From contig JAJNBL010000001.1 in assembly GCA_021156175.1 (NCBI GenBank), forward strand, positions 372,001 to 436,000: a stretch of 64,000 nucleotides of DNA, given 5' to 3'. The notes under the pieces are model-generated. The model was not told where the DNA came from and searched no databases. It saw only the letters and a program-made list of their open reading frames with translations. Made by a program: the position numbers and the translations under genes. This document shows positions 43,963 through 52,007 of this stretch, piece after piece (position 1 is the first letter of the stretch; each line of letters opens with the position of its first letter). Origin of the DNA: Rickettsiales bacterium (GTDB lineage Bacteria; Pseudomonadota; Alphaproteobacteria; Rickettsiales; JAJNBL01).

Positions 43963-43973
43963 TAATTTCTCTA

Positions 43974-44003
43974 GAGAGGTTGCACTCTGCAACCTCTCTT
44001 TTA
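43974..44003 (+). terminator. Terminator after the 369-aa gene
   Basis: Perfect 10-bp arms GAGAGGTTGC/GCAACCTCTC with a short ACTCT loop, followed by TTTT. Confidence 0.85.
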
Positions 44004-44085
44004 GCTAACAAAACACAATCTGTTGGTTCTTTTGTTGGTCTTTTGAATTCTCCACCAACCCGATACTCCGCATAATCAAAAGCTT

Positions 44086-44111
44086 AATTCACTTTGGCGT
44101 GTCCCGTAGGG
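44086..44111 (+). repeat. att-like repeat R4 (left end of element C)
   Basis: TTCACTTTGGC then GTCCCGTAGGG at 44101-44111, identical over 11 bases to the tRNA-Glu end and with the same preceding TTCAC..GGC as the other copies. It is followed by arm-like GGGGAAAC repeats and integrase remnants, as in an attL site. Confidence 0.65.
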
Positions 44112-44235
44112 CAAATTTCCTTGATTTTACAGCACTCCTACTCTAGTTTGTTGTCCTAAGGTGTCCAAACGCGTTTTACCCAATCCGGTTATTTTGGGGA
44201 AACATTTGGGGAAACAAATAGATTAGGCAGAAAAT

Positions 44236-44559
44236 ATGCCCCCCAGCTAAACTTACCGACTCCCAAATCAATACGGCTATCCCTAAAGTAAAATCCTATA
44301 AGCTCAGAGTTGGCGGCGCATTATTTGTGCTTATAAGTCCTAATGGGGGGAAATATTTCAGATATAACTACCGCTTCATGGGGAAACAAAAGACTCTATC
44401 CCTGGGGCATATCCTAAAATTTCACTCCACGAAGCAATCGAAGGCAGAGGTAAAGCCAAGCTTCAGCTTTCCCAAGGCATAGATCCTAGCGCTGATAAAC
44501 AGGAACAAGCCAAAAACAGAGTAAAACCCGCCGCTTTGAAAGCACTGTTCCGCATAGAA
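44236..44559 (+). pseudogene. Integrase N-terminal fragment 1 (DUF4102 type), frame-broken
   Basis: Reads as the arm-binding domain of a P4-type tyrosine integrase: KLTDSQINTAIPKVKSYKLRVGG, then FRYNYRFMGKQKTLSLG, then, after a one-base shift, YPKISLHEA and QGIDPSADKQEQ. Two breaks are visible: a C6 run right after the ATG (44239-44244; five C would restore the frame) and one near 44405. The catalytic domain is absent. It is a dead gene. Confidence 0.75.
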
Positions 44560-44682
44560 ATGCAGGAAAACGGTAAGCTTATAATCGAGACCGGAAAGCA
44601 GATCATCTCCCTTACCATGCCTCAAGTTGAGGCGCTTAAGTCATTCCTAGCCACATTACCTGAACAGCAAAGCGAGGTTTAA
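44560..44682 (+). CDS. Small ORF before integrase fragment 2 (40 aa)
   Basis: An ATG-started frame of 40 residues ending in TAA that abuts the next integrase ATG (TAAATG). The product MQENGKLIIETGKQIISLTM... is helical and charged. It is in frame with the tail of integrase fragment 1, so it may be only a continuation of the pseudogene. Confidence 0.3.
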   Translation: MQENGKLIIETGKQIISLTMPQVEALKSFLATLPEQQSEV

Positions 44683-45357
44683 ATGAAGCTCACCGCAATA
44701 GCCTTAAAGACCGCCAAGCCTAAAGACAAATTATACCGTTTGTTTGATGGGAATGGCTTATATTTAGAAGTTACCCCAGCCGGGGGCACTTATTGGCGGT
44801 TTAAATACCGCTTCAATGGAAAAGAGAAACGCATGGCTTTTGGTGTGTTTCCAGACACCTCCCTTCAAAATGCACGAGAAAAAAGACGCCTTGCTAAGAA
44901 GAAACTCGATAACGGCTAAGACCCTAACGAGCAAAAGAAGCTCGAAAAGCTAGAGCGCAAAGTCGATTACGAAAACAATTTCGAGAATATCGCCCGGGAA
45001 TGGCATCAACAGAAGATCCACACCTGGAAGCCAGTCCATGCCGCCCGTATCATGCGACGCCTGGAGGCCGATATATTCCCCACCATCGGAGGCCGCCCGA
45101 TTAAGGCGATTAAACCTGCCGAGGTACTGGCCGCCATCCGCCAAGTCGAAGCGCGCGGCACCAATGATCTTGCCCATCGACTCCTGCAAACGTGCAGTCA
45201 GGTTTTCAGATATGCCGTTGCTACTAGCCGCACCGAACGCGACGTGACTCCAGACCTAAGCGGTGCTTTGCAGCCCGTTAAAAGCGAAGGGCTCGCGTAT
45301 CTTTCCAAAAACCTAGCACAAATTTATAGAAGAAAAGAAATCGGATTACGAGCATGA
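44683..45357 (+). pseudogene. Integrase fragment 2 with an in-frame stop and no catalytic domain
   Basis: Starts MKLTAIALKTAKPKDKLYRLFDGNGLYLEV (arm-binding domain), hits TAA at 44917-44919 where the family has a glycine/isoleucine-DP motif, then continues in the same frame with DPNEQKKLEKLE and the core-binding domain (EWHQQKIHTWKPVHAARIMRRLEADIFPTIGGRPI) to about residue 200. The frame ends at 45357 in unrelated sequence, before the Arg-His-Arg-Tyr domain. A nonsense mutation plus a 3' deletion; inactive. Confidence 0.85.
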
Positions 45358-45365
45358 TCTCCTGT

Positions 45366-45445
45366 GTCGGGAGTGTGGTGGAATAAAATACCCGCAAGGG
45401 AAATACATTACACACGTTTAACGGCGTGTTTTCTAGACTCCCGAC
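45366..45445 (+). promoter_or_regulatory. Inverted repeat upstream of the XRE gene
   Basis: GTCGGGAGT (45366-45374) and ACTCCCGAC (45437-45445) are perfect 9-base inverted copies 62 bases apart, ending 17 bases before the XRE start. A second small hairpin (ACACG...CGTGT) lies between them. They could be operator half-sites or the ends of a small lost element. Confidence 0.4.
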
Positions 45446-45462
45446 ATCATAGGAGAGAAAAC

Positions 45463-45690
45463 ATGACCTACACCACCCATCTATTGCGCCATCTGCGCTT
45501 CACTATCGGCCAGAATATCCATCACCATCGCAGCAAGCAAAAACTACCTTTGCAAAAACTGGCCAAGCTTACCGGCATCTCAGGCCCCCTACTCGATCAC
45601 TACGAACTCGGTAAAAACGAAATCGGACTGGATGAGTTGCTCAAGATTGCCTGTGTGCTGAAGGTAAAGGTACAGGAATTAGTGGGATAA
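45463..45690 (+). CDS. XRE-family helix-turn-helix regulator
   Basis: A 75-residue DNA-binding protein from the ATG at 45463, which follows GGAGAG. The Cro/CI-type HTH spans residues ~14-70, with LQKLAKLTGISGPLLDHYELGKNEIGLDELLKIACVL as helices 2-5. An upstream start at 45364 would cross the inverted repeat and is not preferred. Small stand-alone XRE proteins often control the element they are in. Confidence 0.82.
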   Translation: MTYTTHLLRHLRFTIGQNIHHHRSKQKLPLQKLAKLTGISGPLLDHYELGKNEIGLDELLKIACVLKVKVQELVG

Positions 45691-45880
45691 TTAAGATGAA
45701 AAATCAATCCAAAATTGCAATTTATGTTGCCTTATTCCACTTGATACACCCTCTATACGTGTGCTATAAACTCCGCCACGGCTTGAGGGGAGAAGTGACC
45801 GAATTTTCTGCATTTCCCTTCATTACACACACAAGAACACGAAAGCAACCGCCACACAGGCGGCATAGGGAGTAAGGGAG

Positions 45881-47122
45881 ATGGCGACCATCCAGGGAAC
45901 GGATGCCGCGGAGGTGCTAACAGGCACGTCTGCCGGCGATTTTATGCTCGGCAATCAGAACAATGATACGGTTATAGGCGCGGGCGGGAATGATACCATT
46001 CACGGCGGCCAAGATAATGACTGGCTGCGCGGCGATACAGAAAATGACGTCCTTTACGGCGATCTCGGCAACGACACTATTCATGGCGGACAAGACCAGG
46101 ACATTTTGCTGGGCGGCGATGGGAATGACATTCTTCGGGGTGGCAAGGATAACGACCAACTATTCGGCGATGCAGGCCAAGATCTGCTGATTGGTGATCT
46201 TGGAGACGACCAGCTTGATGGTGGGGACGGAAACGATAACGTACTCGGTTACCAAGGTGATGATACACTTCACGGCAGCAATGGTGAAGATACGCTACGC
46301 GGCGGACGTGGAAATGATAGCCTTAACGGCGGGACTGGAAATGATTCGCTTGCAGGTGATTTAGGCAATGATACGCTAACCGGCGGCACTGGTGGTGACC
46401 GATTTGTTATCAAGGTTGAAGCCAACAGTCGTGATACCGTAACGGATCTGGAACTTGATCAACCGCAAGAGAAAGTCGATATCCGCGAATTCACGGACAT
46501 CGAAACCTTCGATGATATCAATATCAACGATACCGCACGCGGCGCACGCATTGACCTTGGCAACGGCCAGGATGTGATCTTAGAAGGCATCCAAGCCGGT
46601 GATTTAAGTTCTGAGGATCTACTCGGCGTGTGGTCTGCGTACAAAACACTCAATGTGTACAAGCCCGGCGCACTGTTCTCACGCATCGAAAACACCGTCA
46701 ATTCCGAACAAGTCACCTCCAACATCCAGCATTATGTGATTGAGGACTTTACTACAACGAACTACGCGAACGGCGATCTTTACAAAGCGTTCAACGTTAT
46801 CAACCTCTCCGAATTCGGCTTAAAAGAAATCACGCTTACGGAAGTAAACGGCGATACGGTGATCAATCTTGGCGGCCTTCCCGGACCAACCGAGGAAGAA
46901 ATGGCTGCAACAATTGATGCAGCCAAAGCGCTTGGTATTGAAATCCCTGATTTCCCTGAACCTCCCGCAATCCCTGACCGCACGCTCACGATTAAAGGAG
47001 TCACACCGGATCAGTTATCGGCAGCTCGTCACCACTCTACAAACCGGAACACGCCACGAAATCGTCGCAAACCAAGGGGAAATTTCCTACATCACCCACG
47101 CCTCCACGCTCGATATGGTTAA
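45881..47122 (+). CDS. RTX protein, first frame segment (N-terminal Ca-binding repeats)
   Basis: A 413-codon frame, authentic to about 47015. Residues ~30-170 are tandem RTX nonapeptides of GGxGxDxLx type (GAGGNDTIHGGQDND, GGDGNDILRGG, GGDGNDNVLG, GGTGNDSLAG), which bind calcium in a beta-roll. A C-terminal-signal-like block follows (GGTGGDRFVIKVEANSRDTVTDLE), then beta-rich DxxxxGIQAGDLSSEDLLGV modules. After about residue 380 the frame turns to basic, Arg-rich sequence while the next frame takes up the same kind of domain; the last ~35 residues are not genuine. GGGAG lies upstream of the ATG. Probable type I secretion substrate. Confidence 0.75.
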   Translation: MATIQGTDAAEVLTGTSAGDFMLGNQNNDTVIGAGGNDTIHGGQDNDWLRGDTENDVLYGDLGNDTIHGGQDQDILLGGDGNDILRGGKDNDQLFGDAGQDLLIGDLGDDQLDGGDGNDNVLGYQGDDTLHGSNGEDTLRGGRGNDSLNGGTGNDSLAGDLGNDTLTGGTGGDRFVIKVEANSRDTVTDLELDQPQEKVDIREFTDIETFDDININDTARGARIDLGNGQDVILEGIQAGDLSSEDLLGVWSAYKTLNVYKPGALFSRIENTVNSEQVTSNIQHYVIEDFTTTNYANGDLYKAFNVINLSEFGLKEITLTEVNGDTVINLGGLPGPTEEEMAATIDAAKALGIEIPDFPEPPAIPDRTLTIKGVTPDQLSAARHHSTNRNTPRNRRKPRGNFLHHPRLHARYG

Positions 47123-47918
47123 CCTCACCAATAAATACGGGCATTTAGAGGCAAAGATTTTCCATGTGGATGGCACACTTCCCGCTGGTTCGGTGCAGAT
47201 GATTGATGGATTTAATCCCAATAATCCGCTCCATATCATTGATTTTTCTGGAATAGCAGGCATCTCCTTTGCAAATATCGGCGTAAGCCAGCTAGGGAAT
47301 GATACGCAAATTAGCTTTGGTGAAGGAAAAAGCGTGGTTATTGGCGGAGCCAGTGCCGATGAAATCCGCTTAGATCAATTGCAGGGAATTCGCGCTCCCC
47401 AAGAGCCAACCTTACTCAGCACGCACACAGTGTATCACGTAAGCGCCGATAAAATGGCTGCGGGCGGGACATTCGTCATTGATACACTCGACACCCTTCC
47501 CACTGGCAAAAGTCCAGTGATTATGCTGGAGGGATTTGGAAACCGAACCGTTACAAACACACAAGTAATCCAAAATGGCTCGGATGTACAGGTAAGCCTG
47601 GGCAGCGGGTACCATCTTGAAATTAAAGGTGCAACAGCCAGCAATGTTATGAGCTGGATTAATAATGATCCATTTGTAGTACAAGATCCTTCCCATACGT
47701 TTGTAGCCATCAATACCCATAACCTGGAATATGGAGTGAACCTCGAAACAAGCGGGCAGTATACTGTATTGCCTAAGGGAGTGTCGCTGTATGAAACCAA
47801 AACGGATGATGGTTTTACGGCGCAAGATGCCATGACTTCTTTTATGTCAGGCCAAAGTGCTTGGCTTGATAGAGCTGCAAAAGAGTTTAGTAAACTGATA
47901 TCAACGGTGCCGGCTTGA
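47023..47918 (+). CDS. RTX protein, second frame segment
   Basis: The +1 frame continues the protein from about 47023 (VTTLQTGTRHEIVANQGEIS) and stays open to TGA at 47916-47918. It contains repeated beta-modules, each ending in a ...GASADEIRLDQLQGI or IKGATASNVMSWI motif, like those of the first segment. There is no ribosome-binding site at the beginning. It is a continuation of 45881-47015 broken by a one-base insertion, not a separate gene. Confidence 0.65.
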
Positions 47919-50770
47919 AATTATCTTCCAAAATGTGGGGAGGCATTGGTACGGGATATTCTGTCAACCATACAGTTAATGAAGTAATTGATCGTGGCGG
48001 AAGTGTGGGAGAAGCTACGTTTGTGGCTACCACAGATTCCTTGGTATCATGGAGCGCAACAGAATTATCTGCTTTGGGTGGCCTCGCACTTGCAGGTGCT
48101 GCAGGACTAGGTTTTGGAGCAACTATTGCTGTTGTAGGTCTAACCGCAACAGCAGGTACAGTTATTTACTCCGTTGCTGCAGATAAGCCTATAAAGGACG
48201 TTGCGAGCAGTGTATATAAAAGCGTAGAAGGATATATAGATGAAGCAGATCGACAAATTCACAACGTGGCTTCGGAAGTTTCCGGAACCAACACGAGTCC
48301 TGATAGTACTGCTATTAGCGCCAGTGCTCATTCCCTTGTTTCTACCCCGGGAATTTTTGAAACGGTGGAAGGAAACAGACCATTTCTTTTGGGAACATTT
48401 CCAAATGGCAACAATAATGTTCACAGCCTCACTCTTGAGTCTATTATGGCTGGTGATCGATTCGGGCCTCCCAAAGAGTCTTCTGAATCTACTTTGGCTC
48501 AAACTCACCCACTAGACATTTTCATTCACTCCCTCCCCCAAGGCGGCTACGGCTGGTACAATAACGAGCTTTACTTCCGCAGCGGCGATGTTGCTATTAA
48601 GGTTGATCCCAACCTCCCACTCGACAATGACGCATCATACGTCCCACCTTCTGAACTCACCTACTACAACCCGGATATGGATAACAACGTCCTGCTTAAC
48701 GCAGTGCAGAGCATGGAAACGGGCGATATGATCCTAAGCAACGGGCTTGCTTATGTAATGGGTGCGGATGGTCAATTTGACATCATTTCTCCAATCGATA
48801 ACGATGCGGATTACATTCCACCCACTAGCAACAATCGCTATCAGATGGATTCCGAAGGCAATCTCGTAGCAATCGGCGGTGCAGAAGAAGACACCTTCAG
48901 CATGGGCAATGCCTTAAACTTAATGTCAGAAAAAGGCATCGAAGGATTGCAGAATGATCCGACCTTGCAAGAAATCATCGACGGGCTACAGCAGGTATTT
49001 ACTCAAATTGCTGCCCAAATACTGGTAGATCTTTCACAAGGCAAAAGCACAGACGATATCGTCCAAACAGCCGGGGATGCCCTCCATAGCCTTACCATTG
49101 GGAAAATTTATGCACAAACCATGGATTATATTTGGGGAGCAAACACTTCTGCGAATCTAGTCCAAGGCACTACCTTTAATTTTGCCTCAGTTAATGGCAC
49201 AAAACTTGGCATTTCTTTCTATCAGATTGCAGTCAACCTTGCAGCAAGCGTCGCAAGCGGCAAGCTGGATCTCGATGCTCTAATGGATGACAGCACTGCA
49301 GGAGAAATTGTCGCAATGAGTATTGCTTCCGCGATGATTGTGGAAGCCTTCAGTACCGCAGGCGCAGCCATTGGTTCTGCGATTCCTGGAGTTGGAACCG
49401 CGGTTGGTTCCTTTGTTGGTATGGTAATAGGAACCATTGTTGCGATTGCAGCTGGAGAAGAGCTCTTAGAACTCTGGGGCGAAGTGGCAGATGCGCACGA
49501 AGGCATGTGGACAGGCATCAAAGATTTCCATTCCACTGTATGGGAGATGTCAACCGACCCGAACCTTTCCGATGCGAATTTCGAAAGCCTGAAAGACCTA
49601 CACAATATCTCCAAGGATTTCCTGGAAACCACGATCATCGAACCGGGTAAATTCACCCACAATAAGATCCATGACTTTCTAGGCGACCCGATCAATACGC
49701 TCGCCGATTTTATTGGCATCCGCGACGACAAATGGACCTACCGCAACGGAAGTACTTCCGATGATGTGATGCACTCCGATTCCGAATGGGAAGATATCCA
49801 CGGTGCAGCCGGAAAAGACGTGATGTTGGGCTATAATGGCTGGAACCGTTTTTATGGCGGGGATGGGAACGACATCTTGTTTGGTGGGGACGGCAGTTTA
49901 ACGACCAACGGGAATGCACGCCCTGATGAGATCTACGGCGGCGCTGGAGACGATTACATCAACGGCAAAGGCCATCACGATGATCTTTACGGCAATGCCG
50001 GCGCGGATTGGATCGAAGGCGGCGAAGGAAATGATTTGATTTATGGCGGAGATCGTCCAGTCCCAGTAGGGGAAAATTATGAAGGCGGTCCGCATGAGTT
50101 TTATAGCACCGGTCCAGATGGCAATGATACCTTGCTCGGTGGTGCGAGCGATGACCGTATTTTCGGTGGTGCAGGGAATGACATCATCCAGGGCGGCATT
50201 GGCCAGAATGTGATGACCGGTGGCACAGGCCGAGACACGTTCATCATCGAACCTAATGCCGGTGGATTTGAAGTTATTACTGATTTTAACCTGAACGAAG
50301 ACGTGATCGATATCACCCGCGCAGGTGCTGCGGTCGTGAAAACCTACACCATGCGCGATGTTTGGGAATTCGGAGCTGATAAAGTACAGCTTTGGCATAA
50401 AGCTTCGGGAACATTGGTCGAGATCGGTGATCAGACAATATTGCTTGAAGGCATCCGTCCAGAACAACTCGGATCGCAGCATTTTGCAGGCAACGTGACC
50501 CTTCCCCCTCCCCCTGTTGTGGTTACTCCGGGTGGCGGGGGATCAAGCGCGGGTGGCACACCGGGCAGCACGATCACTACAAGCAATCCTAGCACAAGCA
50601 GCGTGGTCACAGGCACAGGCGGTAATGACGTGATCGATTACAGCACATCCCAAGCAACGAACCAACTCTCCGGCGGCACCGGCTCCGATATAATCAAAGG
50701 GGGCGCAGCACGGGACATCCTTCAAGGTAACGAAGGCAATGACCAACTTACCGGAAATGGCGGGGGATGA
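47915..50770 (+). CDS. RTX protein, third frame segment (large central part)
   Basis: A 951-codon frame from a TTG that overlaps the previous TGA (TTGA); ATG at 47933 is an alternative. It has a Gly/Ala-rich hydrophobic region near residues 45-85, a second one near 470-510 (AGAAIGSAIPGVGTAVGSFVGMVIG) resembling a pore-forming hairpin, then RTX repeats from about residue 620 (GGDGNDILFGGDG, GGAGDDYINGKG, GGAGNDIIQGG), a Pro/Gly/Ser/Thr linker near 860-900 and more RTX repeats. The frame ends in GNGGG-stop at a G5 run where four G would continue into the next segment. It may be translated on its own by coupling, or be a broken piece of one giant gene. Confidence 0.7.
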   Translation: MKLSSKMWGGIGTGYSVNHTVNEVIDRGGSVGEATFVATTDSLVSWSATELSALGGLALAGAAGLGFGATIAVVGLTATAGTVIYSVAADKPIKDVASSVYKSVEGYIDEADRQIHNVASEVSGTNTSPDSTAISASAHSLVSTPGIFETVEGNRPFLLGTFPNGNNNVHSLTLESIMAGDRFGPPKESSESTLAQTHPLDIFIHSLPQGGYGWYNNELYFRSGDVAIKVDPNLPLDNDASYVPPSELTYYNPDMDNNVLLNAVQSMETGDMILSNGLAYVMGADGQFDIISPIDNDADYIPPTSNNRYQMDSEGNLVAIGGAEEDTFSMGNALNLMSEKGIEGLQNDPTLQEIIDGLQQVFTQIAAQILVDLSQGKSTDDIVQTAGDALHSLTIGKIYAQTMDYIWGANTSANLVQGTTFNFASVNGTKLGISFYQIAVNLAASVASGKLDLDALMDDSTAGEIVAMSIASAMIVEAFSTAGAAIGSAIPGVGTAVGSFVGMVIGTIVAIAAGEELLELWGEVADAHEGMWTGIKDFHSTVWEMSTDPNLSDANFESLKDLHNISKDFLETTIIEPGKFTHNKIHDFLGDPINTLADFIGIRDDKWTYRNGSTSDDVMHSDSEWEDIHGAAGKDVMLGYNGWNRFYGGDGNDILFGGDGSLTTNGNARPDEIYGGAGDDYINGKGHHDDLYGNAGADWIEGGEGNDLIYGGDRPVPVGENYEGGPHEFYSTGPDGNDTLLGGASDDRIFGGAGNDIIQGGIGQNVMTGGTGRDTFIIEPNAGGFEVITDFNLNEDVIDITRAGAAVVKTYTMRDVWEFGADKVQLWHKASGTLVEIGDQTILLEGIRPEQLGSQHFAGNVTLPPPPVVVTPGGGGSSAGGTPGSTITTSNPSTSSVVTGTGGNDVIDYSTSQATNQLSGGTGSDIIKGGAARDILQGNEGNDQLTGNGGG

Positions 50771-51206
50771 TAGCATCCGCGGTGGTAAGGACAACGATGC
50801 ACTCCATGGAAACCAAGGAAACGATCAACTCTATGGAGACATCGGCAATGATACTGTCCGCGGCGGTCAGGGGAATGACCTGCTTCGTGGTGGTCAGAAT
50901 GATGACCAACTCTTCGGAGATTTAGGCAACGATACGCTTTATGGCGATAAAGGAAACGATCGCTTAACTGGCGGTGCCGGAGCCGATCGCTTCGCCTTCC
51001 GTGTGGGCGATGGCGCAGACATGATTACGGATTATGATGCACTTGACCGCATTCGTTTAGAAGGTTTTGGTGCAGGCTTCAATCCGCTTGTACACTTGCA
51101 ACAGCAGGGTGCTAATACTGTTCTAACCCTTGGAAATGGGGATAGTATTACTTTGCTTGGGGTAGCGGCAGGAAATCTGAATGGTTCGGATTTTGAGGTG
51201 GTGTAA
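50739..51206 (+). CDS. RTX protein, fourth frame segment (C-terminal repeats and secretion signal)
   Basis: 155 codons in the +1 frame; the authentic part starts at about 50767 with DDSIRGGKDNDALHGNQGND. It holds RTX repeats (GNDLLRGGQND, GNDTLYGDKGNDRLTGG), the capping block GADRFAFRVGDGADMITDYDALDRIRL and ends ...NGSDFEVV. The terminal acidic residue followed by hydrophobic residues is the pattern recognised by PrtD-type exporters. TAATG couples its stop to the lipoprotein gene. Confidence 0.75.
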   Translation: MTNLPEMAGDDSIRGGKDNDALHGNQGNDQLYGDIGNDTVRGGQGNDLLRGGQNDDQLFGDLGNDTLYGDKGNDRLTGGAGADRFAFRVGDGADMITDYDALDRIRLEGFGAGFNPLVHLQQQGANTVLTLGNGDSITLLGVAAGNLNGSDFEVV

Positions 51207-51229
51207 TGAGACAAACTGGAGAAAATCAC

Positions 51230-51892
51230 ATGCTTTTAAGAATCACGACCGCATTGGTTATGCTTTTACTTTCATCGGCTTGCACCAAAACAATCGTCGA
51301 TCATAAACGCCTGGAGCAGATGAACAACAAAACAGTTGTCCATTTTGGCAGCGGAGGCACGCCCCGATTCAATTTTGAAAAATTTGAAGATGTGGCAACC
51401 AATACTACTTTAAATGTTTTGGCGAGCGCAACTTCGGGTGCCTTGGGAGGCCCAGCTTTAATTCCCCATAAATTTGTGGAAAGCTACCGCTACGGAATTT
51501 TTAACGAACTTCCCAATCCTGCGGACCAGGTAAGTGCAGGTGTTGCAAAACAGTTAGCCCAGAAATATCAGCTAAAGTATAAGGGTAATCTTGAATCAGC
51601 GAATGATTTCGACCTGCTGGTGGATGTTAAGACAATTCACTGGGGCATGACATCTAACATCACGGCTACCTATAAGATCTACTACACTGCAGAGCTTACT
51701 GTGCGAGAAAGTACAAATCGTCATACCCCTATTGTTAAGCTCCGATGCTCCACCACATACCCTAACAAACTTGATACTGGCCTAACCCATAACAAACTCA
51801 TCGCCAATGATGGAAAACTACTTAAAGAATCGCTAGATATGGCAGCTGATCAATGTGTGGAACAGTTGGTAGAGAAAATAAGCAATAATTGA
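51230..51892 (+). CDS. Lipoprotein coupled to the RTX locus
   Basis: From Met at 51230 the product has a short basic start, hydrophobic core ITTALVMLLLSS and lipobox SSAC, with Cys18 to be lipidated. An upstream ATG at 51206 (overlapping the RTX stop as TAATG) would add eight residues and is also possible. The mature ~200 residues are soluble and of no family I recognise. Position right after a possible pore-forming RTX toxin allows an immunity or export role, without proof. Confidence 0.65.
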   Translation: MLLRITTALVMLLLSSACTKTIVDHKRLEQMNNKTVVHFGSGGTPRFNFEKFEDVATNTTLNVLASATSGALGGPALIPHKFVESYRYGIFNELPNPADQVSAGVAKQLAQKYQLKYKGNLESANDFDLLVDVKTIHWGMTSNITATYKIYYTAELTVRESTNRHTPIVKLRCSTTYPNKLDTGLTHNKLIANDGKLLKESLDMAADQCVEQLVEKISNN

Positions 51893-52007
51893 TATCTTTT
51901 AGACGACCTATTTTAGTTGGTATAAAAATATATGATAAAGTACCTTAGGCTTGCAGCTAAAACTTACTTTCTTCTAAAACACAAACGCTATAAACAGGAC
52001 AATCACC

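Larger units (their letters stand above)
43963..44235. other. Interval with att-like core and integrase arm-like sites
   Basis: Directly after the 369-aa gene a hairpin GAGAGGTTGC / GCAACCTCTC (43974-43999) followed by TTTT is a likely terminator. The att-like core lies at 44101, and TTTTGGGGAAACATTTGGGGAAAC just before 44220 resembles integrase arm sites. Confidence 0.55.

Noticed and set aside
44917-44919. Possible stop-codon recoding in integrase fragment 2
   Set aside because: No other gene uses in-frame TAA, the gene also lacks its catalytic domain, and fragment 1 is broken too; decay is simpler.
45950-46400. Regular DNA periodicity that resembles a repeat array or CRISPR
   Set aside because: The period is 27 bases in frame with RTX nonapeptides; the repeats are coding and vary at third positions, with no unique spacers.
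50762-50766. Phase-variable G tract in the RTX gene
   Set aside because: Five G are too few for efficient slipped-strand switching, and another break nearby has no homopolymer; mutation or sequencing error is more likely.
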